Of a stretch of DNA of 64,000 nt, positions 36,930 through 47,735 are shown in pieces. Location: positions 122,235,415 through 122,299,414 of the forward strand of contig NC_089979.1 in the NCBI RefSeq assembly GCF_036417845.1, written 5' to 3'. Positions within the stretch are counted from its first letter, which is position 1. The number at the start of each line of letters is the position of its first letter. Source of the DNA: Apteryx mantelli. Taxonomy: Eukaryota > Chordata > Aves > Apterygiformes > Apterygidae. Below the pieces are notes generated by a model, which had not been told where the DNA came from, did no database searches, and saw nothing but the letters and a program-made list of their open reading frames with translations. The position numbers and the translations under genes were made by a program.

Positions 36930-37790
36930 GTCTAAGTGAAAAAGTAGGTGGATGCAGAAAGTTGGAAGAAATCCTGTAGTTGTTCTAGGAGAGCAATTCA
37001 AATGGAGTACCACAGTGGTCTGCCTTGGGTCTGGTTGCAATCTTTTTTAAGTACACTTTAAAAAAGGGGATATAATGCCAAACTGGGAAGTTCTGACAGC
37101 ATGGTGAAGGGCAAAGTTGTAATACATCATTGTCTTGTGACATGTTAGAGAAGTGTTCAAAACAGAAGAAAAAAGAAGAGTGAAAAGTACTAAATTTGAG
37201 AAGGAGAAATAAAACACACTACTACAAAATGGGACCTGGTTAGTAACAGTTCTGCTGAGGATTTGGGGATCGTTATAGGTCATGAGTGGAATGCGCTAAC
37301 AGTCTGTTGCTTTGTTGTAAAAGTGTGTGTGTGTGTGTGTGTGTGTATATGTATGAACATGTATATGTAATACATATCTTCTTCATTCAACACCTAGTGT
37401 AGCAGAAGGATGTGATAGGTAACTATTCATTTCTGGTTAGGACTTTGAAGTCTTAGCCTGAAAGCTCTGCCAAGTTTTTGGCAATGCAATATACTAAGGT
37501 TGGAGGCAGTCCAGAGGGCAGTAATAGGAATAAAAGTTTTAGACATCAGGGCCTGTGAGGAAAGATTAACTGGTTCAATTATCAACTGTTTTCCATGTCC
37601 ACTGAAGATACAAAAAGAAACGAAGCTTTTTTCTAAGTGAAGGCTGTTAGATCAGAGATAAGGGAAGATTTTTCTGTCTCTCTGGGAGTAGCTGATCAGC
37701 ACTGTAGGTTGTCTAGGATTGCTGTAAAATCTTTCACTAGTTGATTTTTAAGGGCAGATTAAGTCCTCTAAGTGTATTTACCCAGTTTCC
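36930..37790 (+). repeat. Degenerate CR1 LINE copy, about 0.85 kb, including RT-domain remnant
   Basis: Several blocks occur in the correct CR1 order. GGAGTACCACAGTGGTCTGC then CTTGGGTCTGG (about 37003-37033) corresponds to the reverse-transcriptase 'GVPQGSVLGP' segment. A block near 37068-37090 (ATAATGCCAAACTGGGAAG) follows the part after the catalytic AD(D) region. CTGCTGAGGATTTGGGGATC with ATTATAGG-like sequence lies near 37250-37275. GGCAGTCCAGAGGGCAGTAA lies near 37505. GCCTGTGAGGAAAGATTAAC lies near 37551. TTTTTAAGGGCAGATTAAG lies near 37746. A (GT)12 tract lies inside it. Reading frames are broken throughout; this is a dead, old copy without its extreme 3' end. Confidence 0.75.
37323..37346. 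repeat. (GT)12 microsatellite inside CR1 remnant
   Basis: Twelve uninterrupted GT units followed by ATATGTATG. It splits the degenerate CR1 copy. Confidence 0.95.
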
Positions 37791-37864
37791 CAATATGGGA
37801 AGAACACAGTGACCTCTTTGAAGCCTTTTTCCCTGACTCTGTAAGGTCTTTTCTGTGGTTTCTT

Positions 37865-37870
<6 letters not shown>

Positions 37871-37910
<40 letters not shown>
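37871..37910. repeat. (TA)n(TATG)n microsatellite
   Basis: About 14 TA units followed by GTATGTATGT. Confidence 0.95.
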
Positions 37911-37912
<2 letters not shown>

Positions 37913-38200
37913 TAGCATCATTATGCAGGCTTTGTTTGTGTGACAGTGATCTTGCAAACCACTTTTACTCACGGGGTGTTGTACTTCCAGACTGTATATA
38001 CTTATTTTTCCAAGTACTGAAGAACAAGCTTAAGTAGGATCTTTATATAGTAACATTTGTCAAGTGTATTTTTGTCAAATACATTTTACAAAAGTATGTG
38101 TGTGTAATGTTTTCTTCTTGCATATTGCTTCTTTAAATGTAAACCAAGGTGGATTTATCCTTATTTGACAACACAAGTATACATAAACTTACAGTACTAA

Positions 38201-38212
38201 TATATATATATA
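38201..38212. repeat. Short (TA)6 tract
   Basis: Six TA units in AT-rich intron. Confidence 0.8.
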
Positions 38213-40330
38213 TTTATTACTTTTAAAAGGACATTTGGTCTCTGTATCTTTTAGTTTGGTTTTGGTGAAGTTCTAGTTGAGGCTTTTTCTGCTGAAAGGT
38301 TACTCTGATCAGGTGGAGGCAGTCTTTTGAATTAGTGCAGATTTTATTCAGGGTTACTTTTTGGTCAATATTTGGTTAGCGTTAAGCAGTAGTAGTGGGA
38401 GGAACATCCATTCTGTGCAGTTCTAATAAAGCTTTAATATGTTTCCTTTACGTGCAGTTCTGTGACACTCTTCACTGTATTGTCTGCGAGTTCTTTTCCC
38501 CGCTGCAATACACATATTCCAGGATTAGCGCCAAAATATTTTCACAAAAAATGCGGAGTCTGGGGGTTTGATTTTTGTTGGATTTTTTTTTTATTTGTTA
38601 GCTTTGCTGTGAATTGAGTTGCAAGTTAAGCAATCTGATGTTTGCAAAGCAAGGCAAACACAGCAAGATATCAACAAAAAGAAGGTTGAAGTTGGTATGG
38701 ACAGAGTGGGTGGCCACCCATCAACCTGTCCCTCTGGATTGTTTCCAAACCTGTCAAAAATGAAAGTTATCAATTCTGTAAATGGATGTGGGAGAAGATG
38801 GGATTTCTTGGCTACCTGAAGACTCATTTGCAAATGATTGCAGCAGAGTCTCAGGAAAAGTGATACATTCAAGAGAAAACAGGGAGAGATATTTTACCTC
38901 AGAATACTTAAGTCCCACTACTTATGCAGGTTTAGTTATTTCAAACTTTCTGTGCCATCTCGGGATTTTCTAGTTGCTTTACCCATACTTTCTGTTCTGT
39001 CTTTCTTGTCTGGTAGTTGTACTTGTTTTCCAGGCTTGTGGTTTTAAGTAATAAGTTACTTTCAGTATTGTACCCAGGCTTGTGAAACTAAGTGATGGGC
39101 GTATGTGAGAATTTGTTTCTCAGGGTCTCTTAGGCACGTACTTGTAGCAGTCAGCTAGCAGTGTGTGCTTGATCGATTCTGGAAGAAAGTAGTTAATTGA
39201 GATTCATAGTTTTACAGGATGCTTCACCTGAGGCCACCTCATCCAATGACTACTTCAGCTTTGTTGTCCAAATGTCTGTGAATCCATTGTTTATCTGCAA
39301 AACTCAGTGAGGCAAGTCATGTAGAGACCAAGTTACTGTTGACCTGTCACTGACTGTTGAAGTCATGTGAAACTTAAAGTTATCAGAATTGTTCCTTGAG
39401 GCTGGTGGTAAAAACAAACATAGGCTATAATGTTTTTAGCCTGCTGGACAATAGCACAATGGAGTCTTTGTTCTTTTGGAGAACTTAATTGTAAACTGGG
39501 TCATGAAACTATTGCCCTCTGATTTGAGGAAAGGTGGGAAAATACCAGCTTTTTAAAAGGACTGGCCTTTAACTGGCCTATGGACAGTGTTGAATGTTCA
39601 CATATTAATCTTTTCCAAATACAGTTAAAAATAACTAAATATTGTGCCTATATTCAAAATAATTTGTAATTTGGAGATGCTAAAGGAGTTGGAAATGATG
39701 ATATCCTTCCCACAAAACATGCATGTGCATCTCTTGGGGAAGACAACTGAATCCAGGAGCTGGTTACTGCAGCAGAGTATTGCAAAGGAATGAGAAGTGA
39801 GATTTCACTTGTATTTCAATTTTTTTTTTAAAGCTAGTATGAGCGTTCAAGGCATTTTTCTGCTGTCTTGCTAGTCTCTGGCATACAGCTAATGCTAGTC
39901 GCAAAAACATCTTTTTCACAAAGATGCCTTTACCCCCAAGCTACTAAAGTGGTCCATAAGGCTTAGTGAAGTAGTATCCCCTGCCTCTTGGGTTCTTTAG
40001 GGCATTATTATGGCTGTTGAGCAGAGCTGCAACAGTCAGATACCCCAGATTTGCTGTGCTAGGAGGATATTTGTATTTATTCACCAGTTACCTCCAGATC
40101 CCCTTTAATTCTGGACAAACTACAAGATACTATATAGTTAAAATGTTGACTGTTCCCTAGATTTTGGGGAGGAGTACAGATATAAAAATGGATGCCAGTC
40201 CCATGGTAGTATAGGCATGGTAAGCTAGATACTCTAGCTGGATAACCAGCAAGATATCTCATAGCTGTCCTATGTATATGCATGGTTTTAAGTAAAAGCT
40301 TTTTATTGCTTTCACTGATGAGGAGTGCAA

Positions 40331-40350
40331 TTATTATTATATATATATAT
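40331..40350. repeat. (TTA)n/(TA)n microsatellite
   Basis: TTATTATTATATATATATAT; a few TTA units turning into TA units. Confidence 0.9.
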
Positions 40351-40680
40351 TAATCATTATATACCCAAACTCTCCCTAGTGTTTTATTTGGATTCAAGTC
40401 TTTCCTCCAAGGATTCCTGGGCTGTGTACCTTTTTAATCTCACTGCTACCTTTAGCAATGGTCCCAAAGACCTATCGAGTGTTTCCCTGCTGCCCCCATC
40501 ACTCCCTATTAGACAAGCTACAAGGCTTCTGTCCAGAAAGCAGAGGCAACCTGTTAATGACTGTCCTGGTGCTTAACTAGGTATAAACACAATTGTTAAC
40601 TTGCTGTGATGCCAACACTCCCTTCTGGCACTGCAAGAGCCAGTGTGCAGTCTATAAGGAAACTATGTGCTATTTTATTT

Positions 40681-40698
40681 AAAAAAAAAAAAAAAAAA
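40681..40698. repeat. Poly(A)18 tract
   Basis: Eighteen consecutive A's. No identifiable retroposon body upstream, so no processed copy is claimed. Confidence 0.9.
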
Positions 40699-42239
40699 GT
40701 TAATTATAGAAGCATATAAATGAGAATAATGTGTAAGTCTTAGTAGTTTTTGATTATGACTGAACATAAGAGTAATTAGCAGCTTTGGGCTGATAAAGGT
40801 TGAGAGAGAATTTACCCTTAAGTCAATTTTTGACGAAAACCATAACAAAATAGTACAAGACAGTTATGAATGTTTTTTAGGGGGGTTGGAGAACTGAGAT
40901 ACTAGTTTCTCAATTTTAGTGATGTTGAGATGCAGCCTGGGGGAAAGAGGCTACATAGAGGCTGAAGGGTTAGTAGTAGTTGGCTAAGATTTAAAGAACT
41001 TGAAAATAACGGCAAAAACAAAAAAATGTGGAGAGATAGAAAAATGAGTTTGTTTTTGGGGGGGGGGAAGAGGGAAAGAGAAACACTACCTTTTCAGATT
41101 GTTCACTAGTTGAAGAGGTGGGCTTTATAGCTATTCATAAATTGCATGACAGAGAAACTTTTGTGTGGAGTGATGAACTGACAAATCGTTTTACAAGTAT
41201 ATTAATCCTCTCAACCTGTTTTTCCAAAGATATGTTTGCTTGTTTTGTGCTTGTTAACCTGTGTATGTAACTCTTATTTGTAAAGATGTGGGTGCGGGGA
41301 GAGGCATAAAAATATGGAGAGAGGAGAGAGATTTAAACTGAAGTGCAACATTGGCACAAGAACAAAGAGATATCAACTGTTTGACTAAAATGGGAAGAAT
41401 CAGGACTGTACTGTAAGCCAGGAAGTGGTTTCCAGTGTACATGTTCAGTTGCTGTTCGGAGTTCCTCCAGTTATCTGTTTTGACCTGTTTCCTATTAGCT
41501 GCACCCCCCCAAAAAAAGCCAAACAAAAAACCTGTCTCCATAAATGCAGTGCATTACTTCTGTCAAGTACTACTGCTTCAGGTTAGTTGCTTGATCCACA
41601 TCTGGATAATAATTAACAACAAAAACCAAAACTCTCAGGCGTCAGTAACTTGGAAGTGCAGCATCATGTCTCTTGACCTCCTTGACTGACTCGACTGTGC
41701 TCTGGGCTCCCCGGGTTAGCAGTGCAATGCCAAGCAAACCAGCATGGGAGCAGGCCCCTGCATGTGGATGCTGGTGTAGAGGTGCAATGGCCACTGGTAC
41801 ATGCCCACATAAATACTCTTCAATAACATCAAAGAAAAAGGACTTTTTCTCCCTTGCAACTGAGCATGGGTTTTGAATATTTTTATGTAGATATTTTTGC
41901 TGTATGTTATCCTGTAGGTACACTCCTTAACAGCTGTTATAATTAAGATCACTGTTAGTGGCTTTTTGTCTCTCACTGGTGCGTTAATTATTCATCAGAT
42001 CAAAATCAGTCTACCACTCAGACTTTACTGTGGATCATAAAACTTACCAACCAATCTTGTCCTTTAACTGGAAGGCTACTGTCATTGGTAATGACTGAAA
42101 TTAAAGTATTAAGAGTTTTGTCATGGACTATTATGAAGCTGCAGTATGATCCAGACTCTCTAATTATTCTTTACCCCATATCGCCTCCAGCTGTGACCTC
42201 ACAAGCTCAACAAGGCCATGCATGGCTAGAATGAGGGAA

Positions 42240-42490
42240 GCCAAGCAAAAACTCAGCGCTTCAGGAAATATTAGTGAATGAGTAGGTGAGGTGGCACCCA
42301 TAAGTTAATGTTATCCCTATGCCCCAAACTGGTAAGGGATGCTGCAGGTTGCAGGATGAGATGTAAATTTGAGCTCCTTTGTTAAAGTTTCAATGGTATT
42401 CCTGGAGAAAATCAAGATGTTAATTCAGAGCTCCTGCCCAAGTTCAGATTTTAATGGCTATGTTCTCTCTACATTTCTAATTTCTGTTTT
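42240..42490 (+). repeat. Probable ancient SINE/L2-tail repeat (amniote type)
   Basis: GGATGCTGCAGGTTGCAGGA then TGAGATGTAAATTTGAGCTC, GTTAAAGTTTCAATGGTATT, and later CTATGTTCTCTCTACATTTC follow a widespread vertebrate L2-related SINE tail (GATGAGATGTAAAACTGAGGTCC...ATTAAAGATCCCATGGCA...). It ends about 330 bases before ZNRF2 exon 2. Old and diverged; copies of such repeats are sometimes under constraint. Confidence 0.45.
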
Positions 42491-42820
42491 AGTAGAGTCA
42501 TATTATCCTCCTGCTCCTGTCTTAAACTGTTCTTAGATTTGTTGTAAAAGTGTTTGCATTCCAGCAGTGGACATGTTTGTGATAGTCAATGGATTCATTT
42601 GCAAACGCAGTGGTCCATGTGAACATTCTTGCATTTTGAAATCTCTTGAAATCAAGGGAATTATATTTATGAGAAATGTCAGGTCAAAACTGAAACGCTG
42701 CCCTATGGCTTTTTTTGCTTTTAATGTGCACAGAACAAGTTTTTCTGGCTTGAATATAAGTATACAGCCTTGCAACATGATCATGTGTAGTCACACTTGC
42801 ATATTTTTTGTCTTTCATAG

Positions 42821-42916
42821 GATTCAAGTGCCCTGTATGTTCAAAATTTGTATCTTCTGATGAAATGGATTTACATCTTGTGATGTGTTTGACAAAACCA
42901 AGGATAACCTACAATG
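42821..42916 (+). CDS. ZNRF2: ZNRF2 coding exon 2 (zinc-finger segment)
   Basis: Second coding exon of ZNRF2: 96 bases, phase 1 at both ends. It completes the Gly155 codon begun in exon 1 and then encodes residues 156-186, starting FKCPVCSKFVSSDEMDLHL. Seen: a Cys-x2-Cys pair (158, 161) followed by His173 and Cys177, the ligands of the atypical zinc finger that precedes the RING domain in ZNRF proteins. SSDEMDLHLVMCLTKPRI matches ZNRF2 rather than ZNRF1, which differs at several of these residues. Splice signals are good: a pyrimidine-rich acceptor (TTTTTTGTCTTTCATAG) and the donor ATG|GTAAGAAAG. It is too short to stand out as an open reading frame. The next exon should begin by completing a Glu codon (G|AA) and encode the RING domain, which I do not find in the window. 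Confidence 0.97.
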
Positions 42917-43689
42917 GTAAGAAAGAAGTAAGCTGATAAGTATTTCTCCATTTTAAACATTAGCATGTAATTCTTTATTAATAAGATGCTCTGGTAAATA
43001 AATCTACTGTTTGTGATGGGACTGAGAAATGCTGTATGCTTTTTGCTTATAGTTTGTTTTTTTCAGAGTAATTTCTAATTAACTTCTTTTTTATACTGCA
43101 TGCCAATATAATTTACACTGTCGACTCTTATTACAAATATAAAGTTATTCTTATTTGAGTGTGTTCATTCCATTTTTGGACCACAAGATCAGATATTGGT
43201 CAGTACAAGTGTATACTTGCACCTTACTCAAGAAAGTGACTTGCAGGGCTAAATAACTTCTCCCTTCTTGAGCTGATTGCATATGTGATACTTCAAAAAG
43301 GCTAGTAGAGATGTATGTCTTCAGTTCTTGTGTTCTTAATGAGACTTTTACCAATGTCAAATGAATCACCTGTGGTAGCTCAATTTTTTTTTTTTCTCGT
43401 AACGCTGAACTCTCCTCCTAGGTAACCATTGGTGTAAGACAAACAGGACTTTTGACACTGTCAGGATCAAACCTTTCTGCCGGTATTGCTTAGGTTGACA
43501 CTCAGAGCTGTAAGAGAAGCACACAGAAAGATATCAAAAAATTAGGAATTAGAAAATGTTACTGAAATCTTAGTGCCTATTTTGGCAGAGCTGCCCTGCT
43601 GTTATAAAATCTTGTAAGTGCCTCCTGAATGAGTTTATTGCTCACCAGTCATCAGATATGTAATACATGAGAACAGAATACAATCAGAA

Positions 43690-43976
43690 AGAAGTTATAG
43701 AGAAGGTGGAGTCAGAGTGTCTTTGGAGGTGTGCAGTGAAATGGACACAAGTTGCAGCAAGGAAAATTCTGATTCAATATAAGGAAGAACTTCTTCATGA
43801 GGGTGGTCAAACATGGGAACAGTGGCACAGAGAGGTTCTGCAATCTCTGTTCTTGGAGATAATCAGAAATCGACTGGACAAGGCCCAAGCAACCTAGCCT
43901 AAGCTGGCCCTTCTGTGATTGAGGGGCTGGACCAGAAGACCTCCAGAGGTCCCTTCTAACATAAATTATTCTGTAA
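43690..43976 (+). repeat. CR1 LINE 3' end (plus orientation), about 290 bp
   Basis: AAGGAAGAACTTCTTCATGA, GGGTGGTCAAACATGGGAAC, AGAGAGGTTCTGCAATCTCT, TTGGAGATAATCAGAAATCG, ACTGGACAAGGCCCAAGCAA and CCTCCAGAGGTCCCTTCTAA appear in CR1 order, ending near ATTATTCTGTAAATAA. The 76-codon frame across it (43667-43897) is the decayed CR1 ORF2 C-terminus, not a host gene. Confidence 0.93.
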
Positions 43977-44995
43977 ATAACCTGTAGTGTTATGGACCCT
44001 CCTGGCTTCCTTGCTGTTATGGTTATGTTATCCTAAACTGTGAATTTTGTGCAGGGACAAGTCCTGAAGGATGGTTGGGCCAACCTTATTCTTTGTTTTG
44101 GGAACAGTGAGACATCCTGGCTGTAGACACAGCCTTAGTGGCCAAAATTATTTGAAATCATATACATCTAGATGTGAAATTCATTTCAAAGCGTAGGAAT
44201 CAAGATAAGTAAATATATTTCTCTTGGTGTTACCACATATTTTTAAAAGGCTTGACTTCATCTAACAGAGGTTTTGTTTTGTTTTTTTAATTAGGACTGA
44301 GCAGTTTCCAGTGCATGTTGTTAGAAATCTGAGTACTTGGAGATGCTGAGCATTAGGGAGAAGTAGGGTAGTTCTCCAGTCAAGGAGGAATAACACACTT
44401 GGGTTGGGGGGGCGGGGAGGGGAACAGGAGGCAAGCTGGTAGAGAAGCTCTGGCAGTAATCCAACTGATGGGATGTGCACAAATTAGAAGTTAACTATGT
44501 GAAATCCTTTGCCCCTGTTGCTTCCTACATGTACCAATGCACACACGCAGACAGCTGACCTTTTTTAAAGAAACAGCAGTTACGTAACATAGCCTCTCAG
44601 CATTGTGCTGTTCATTTGTATCACAACGGAGTCATAGTTAATCTTTTTTCTGGATTATTTCTTCTGGCTGGCACACTGCTGGTTGGAGCACCATTTTTGG
44701 GGCATCTTTTTACCTTTGTGCAGTCTCTTGAGTCAAAGAACTTTCATATAAATGAGCAGAAGTAAAAATGTGTGAGTGGCACCTGAAGCCACTCTCTTGA
44801 TAATCACCAACAGGACAAGAGCAGTCATGGACAATGCAATATGAGGTATTACCTGACTCATGTAATTTCTCTGTTTAGAACTATGTGTACTGTATGGCAT
44901 CTCAGGTGCTCATTCTATGAAATGGTTATAAGGCTTGAAAGGAGAAAACTACTAAATTACGTAAATTGATTTGAGAGATACTTACTTAGAAGTAT

Positions 44996-45050
44996 GGCCT
45001 CATTCTCATAAACCCTTAATAAAAGTGTGCATTGATCCTTTTAACTCCAG
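44996..45050. repeat. Possible further palindromic-family scrap
   Basis: GCCTCATTCTCATAAACCCT followed by TAATAAAAGTGTGCATTGATCC vaguely follows the turtle/archosaur palindromic consensus (GCCTGATTCTGCAAACACTTA...). Too diverged for a firm call. Confidence 0.2.
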
Positions 45051-47241
45051 TTGGTTAGCTCTTAGGGTTGTGGATCAAATTTTGAATTACAGCATGTAGT
45101 TGGGTGCTAATGTAAACACTCAGTAGAGTAGACTCATCTGAATGCTGCTAGTCTGCCAGTGTCTTCCAACACTTTTCTGTACCTAGAAAAAGCCAGTAAA
45201 GTCTTATATAACTCAATGAGAAATTCTTTTAGGGTTATTTAAGTTACCGCAGCACAAAGAAATCTAGGATACAGCTTCAGAGTTGAGTAGTGCTCAATCG
45301 TTACTTTGTGGTATGATTGTGGTCCCTTCAACCAGGCTAATGCAAGAGACTTAACTAGCAGACTGATAACTTGACGTAATATTGCTGTGATTACGTGCCC
45401 AGAATTGGATATGAATGACTATACATGTGCATTTGTTCAGTATTTTTTGCTGTTTGCAATGCTGAGGAGATGAGTGATGAATCTGCCTTTTTGCCGTAAG
45501 CCAGAAGAATTTCATCTCAAGTGTATTTCAGGTTTTGCTTGAGGGGAAAAAGAGATCTCGCCATCAACTTTCGATATCTTTTTCCCAAACGGAAGGTATC
45601 TCTCTATGCTTTCTTTACTTTCTCATTGTTATCTTGGCCTTAAGTCAGTTACACTCAACTAGAGCCAAGTAGGCACCATTTGTTTGTGTTGGTTCCTGGT
45701 GGTTTCCCAGTCCTATTATCAAGAGCAGGAAAAACATCCATTTTTTCCTTGTTTTCTCTCTGAATCTTATGTTGCAAGTAGTTGAAGATGGCCTTAGACT
45801 TGCAGGTGGTAAGACAGTTAAAAATTGCACAGTTGGAGTGAACTGTGTGACTCTCTCACTCTGTTCTAGATATATTTCCTCGTACTATAAATGTATAAAG
45901 ATTAGTTGCTTTTTCTAGGAAATGTCTGGGAAGAAATTTTGCATATTATCGTTCTGGGAAGACAAATGCTCTTTCTTTTTAATAAGAGTCTGAAGCATAT
46001 AGTCTTCCCCAGAAAATTTTATAAGACTGTTCAGTTGTCATCTGGAATTTAACAAAAATTAATGAGTCCTCACTTACATCCAATCTCTAATTGCTTTCTG
46101 AGCTACCTTTGTGCATTGCATTTGGCAGTAGGAAGGGTCAGTGAACTGCAAACTCTGGCAGCTGTCTGATTTACATGTGTTTTTTGAAAGAGACTGGTCA
46201 CAAATTTGCCCCAGTTCTATGCTGGAAGCTGTGCCAAGTTTCATATAAATAAATCGGTACATTTTATTGGCCTTATTCTTTCAAAATCATGTGACTTGCC
46301 TCCAACAGAGATCTCATTGCTTACTCAATTTGGCACGTTAAAAGAGCTCTTTCTTATTTCTGTAGGACTTTGTTTCAAGTATCTCTTAAACTACTTGTGC
46401 TCAGACATGAACCAGTGTCTAGTCATTTTGATACAAAAGCTGTTTAAATGAGTCAAATTGTGCAAAAACATTGTGTTGTTTGGTGTTACTGTCTTAAATA
46501 GACTTGCTTTTTTTAGCAATTAAAAAGTCTTTTCATACTGTTACTTGCTGAGAATCCAGAATAGGTCCCATGCCCTAGCTAGCATTCATGCCACAGAGTG
46601 TTAAAAGGCAGGTTTATGAAGAAAGTGGGTTACTTACCAGTTGACTGGTTTCTTGGAAAAATACTGCTAAAATGCAATGTAGCCATACCCATTCCTTTTA
46701 TCTTCTCCAGAGGGTTCAATGAGGCCTCTTGCACCATCTCTTTCAAGTTTGCTATGGTAAGTTAAGCACAGAGCCCATTTAGTGACTGCTCTACCAAAGA
46801 AAGACATGGCTTACAAAATAGCCCTTATTTTGGTTAAGAAGAGGCATTTACTTAAATAACACTAGTACTTTGGAAGCAGCTTGCATTTAACTCCTTGCTA
46901 TAAAGTTAGTTTGCGTAAATAACAGCTAATGAAAAGCAGATCAGGCTTACCTGGTGAAATTTAGGTTTTGAATTATTGGTTGGGGGGGGCAGCTAAGTGT
47001 TCATTTTTCTTTATAGTCTTGGTGTATTTTTTATTGCAAGAAGATGTTTTATAAAAATTGAAAAGGCACAGGAGAGAGAGAGGGAGGGAAGGTTGCTTGT
47101 GAATTAAGGGGAATTAATTTTAGATGTTTTGCAGCTAATGAAGCTAACTCCTTTTCGGCAAAACCTTGCAGTTGGTTCTGTCTGAAGTAATTCTATTTTT
47201 CCTTTTAAAATTTTTTTGTTTCTCAGAACATTTTGTAAGGC

Positions 47242-47257
47242 TTTATTATTATTATTA
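47242..47257. repeat. (TTA)n short microsatellite
   Basis: TTTATTATTATTATTA. Confidence 0.85.
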
Positions 47258-47703
47258 AAGGTCCTCTCTGACAGCAGGAACTAGGAACCTGGCACCTATC
47301 CAGATGGGGAAGCCACTGACCCCAGAGAGACAGTCAGCTCACTGGACTGGTTAGCTGGCTCGGCAAGCTGGCCTGTCCTCTTTCAAAAGTTTTGATTGAA
47401 TTAGCACATTCCTGTGGAATATTTTGGGTTTCATCAACTCAGCACTTTGTGTTGGAACGTTGTTCTACTGGAAACTTTTTAACCGGCTCTCCTTAAAGCT
47501 GCTTGCGCAGGGGTAACGCTACTTTATAACTGCATTTAATTCAAATATGGCAGTGGATCTGATTATTGGCCAACATATTGACTGAAGTTCATTTTAAGGG
47601 GGAAAGCTTTTGCAAATGTAATTTCAAAGAGAAAATGTTAAGGCATCTAGTGCATGAGCTGTTGGAGTGTTTTCCTTATTCAAAGTAACTACTCTGCTGC
47701 TGC

Positions 47704-47735
47704 TATTATTATTATTTTTTATTATTATTATTATA
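47704..47735. repeat. (ATT)n microsatellite
   Basis: ATT/TTA units interrupted by a T6 run. Confidence 0.9.

Larger units (their letters stand above)
37911..42239. other. Intron 1, distal block: no gene recognised
   Basis: Simple repeats only, plus poorly preserved sequence near 39.2 kb that could be very old LINE but cannot be assigned. Confidence 0.55.
12115..42820 (+). other. ZNRF2: ZNRF2 intron 1 (30.7 kb)
   Basis: Bounded by the donor GTAAAG at 12115 and the acceptor TTTCATAG ending at 42820; phase 1. The first ~300 bases are GC-rich, G-run-bearing CpG island, and the rest is AT-rich. It contains CR1 fragments, a probable ancient SINE with an L2-type tail near the 3' end and several microsatellites (listed separately). 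No internal exon, RNA gene or pseudogene was recognised. A long first intron is normal for ZNRF2 (the human gene is also tens of kb). Confidence 0.93.

Noticed and set aside
39205..39310. Possible CR1 minus-strand remnant
   Set aside because: Only a few words resemble CR1; too weak to annotate.
43667..43897. 76-codon frame as a gene
   Set aside because: It is the decayed C-terminal coding part and 3' end of a CR1 LINE.
46690..46760. Exon-like segment with acceptor (TCTTCTCCAG) and donor-like ATGGTAAGTT
   Set aside because: The reading frames do not fit the ZNRF2 continuation and no known protein is seen; likely a decoy splice pair.
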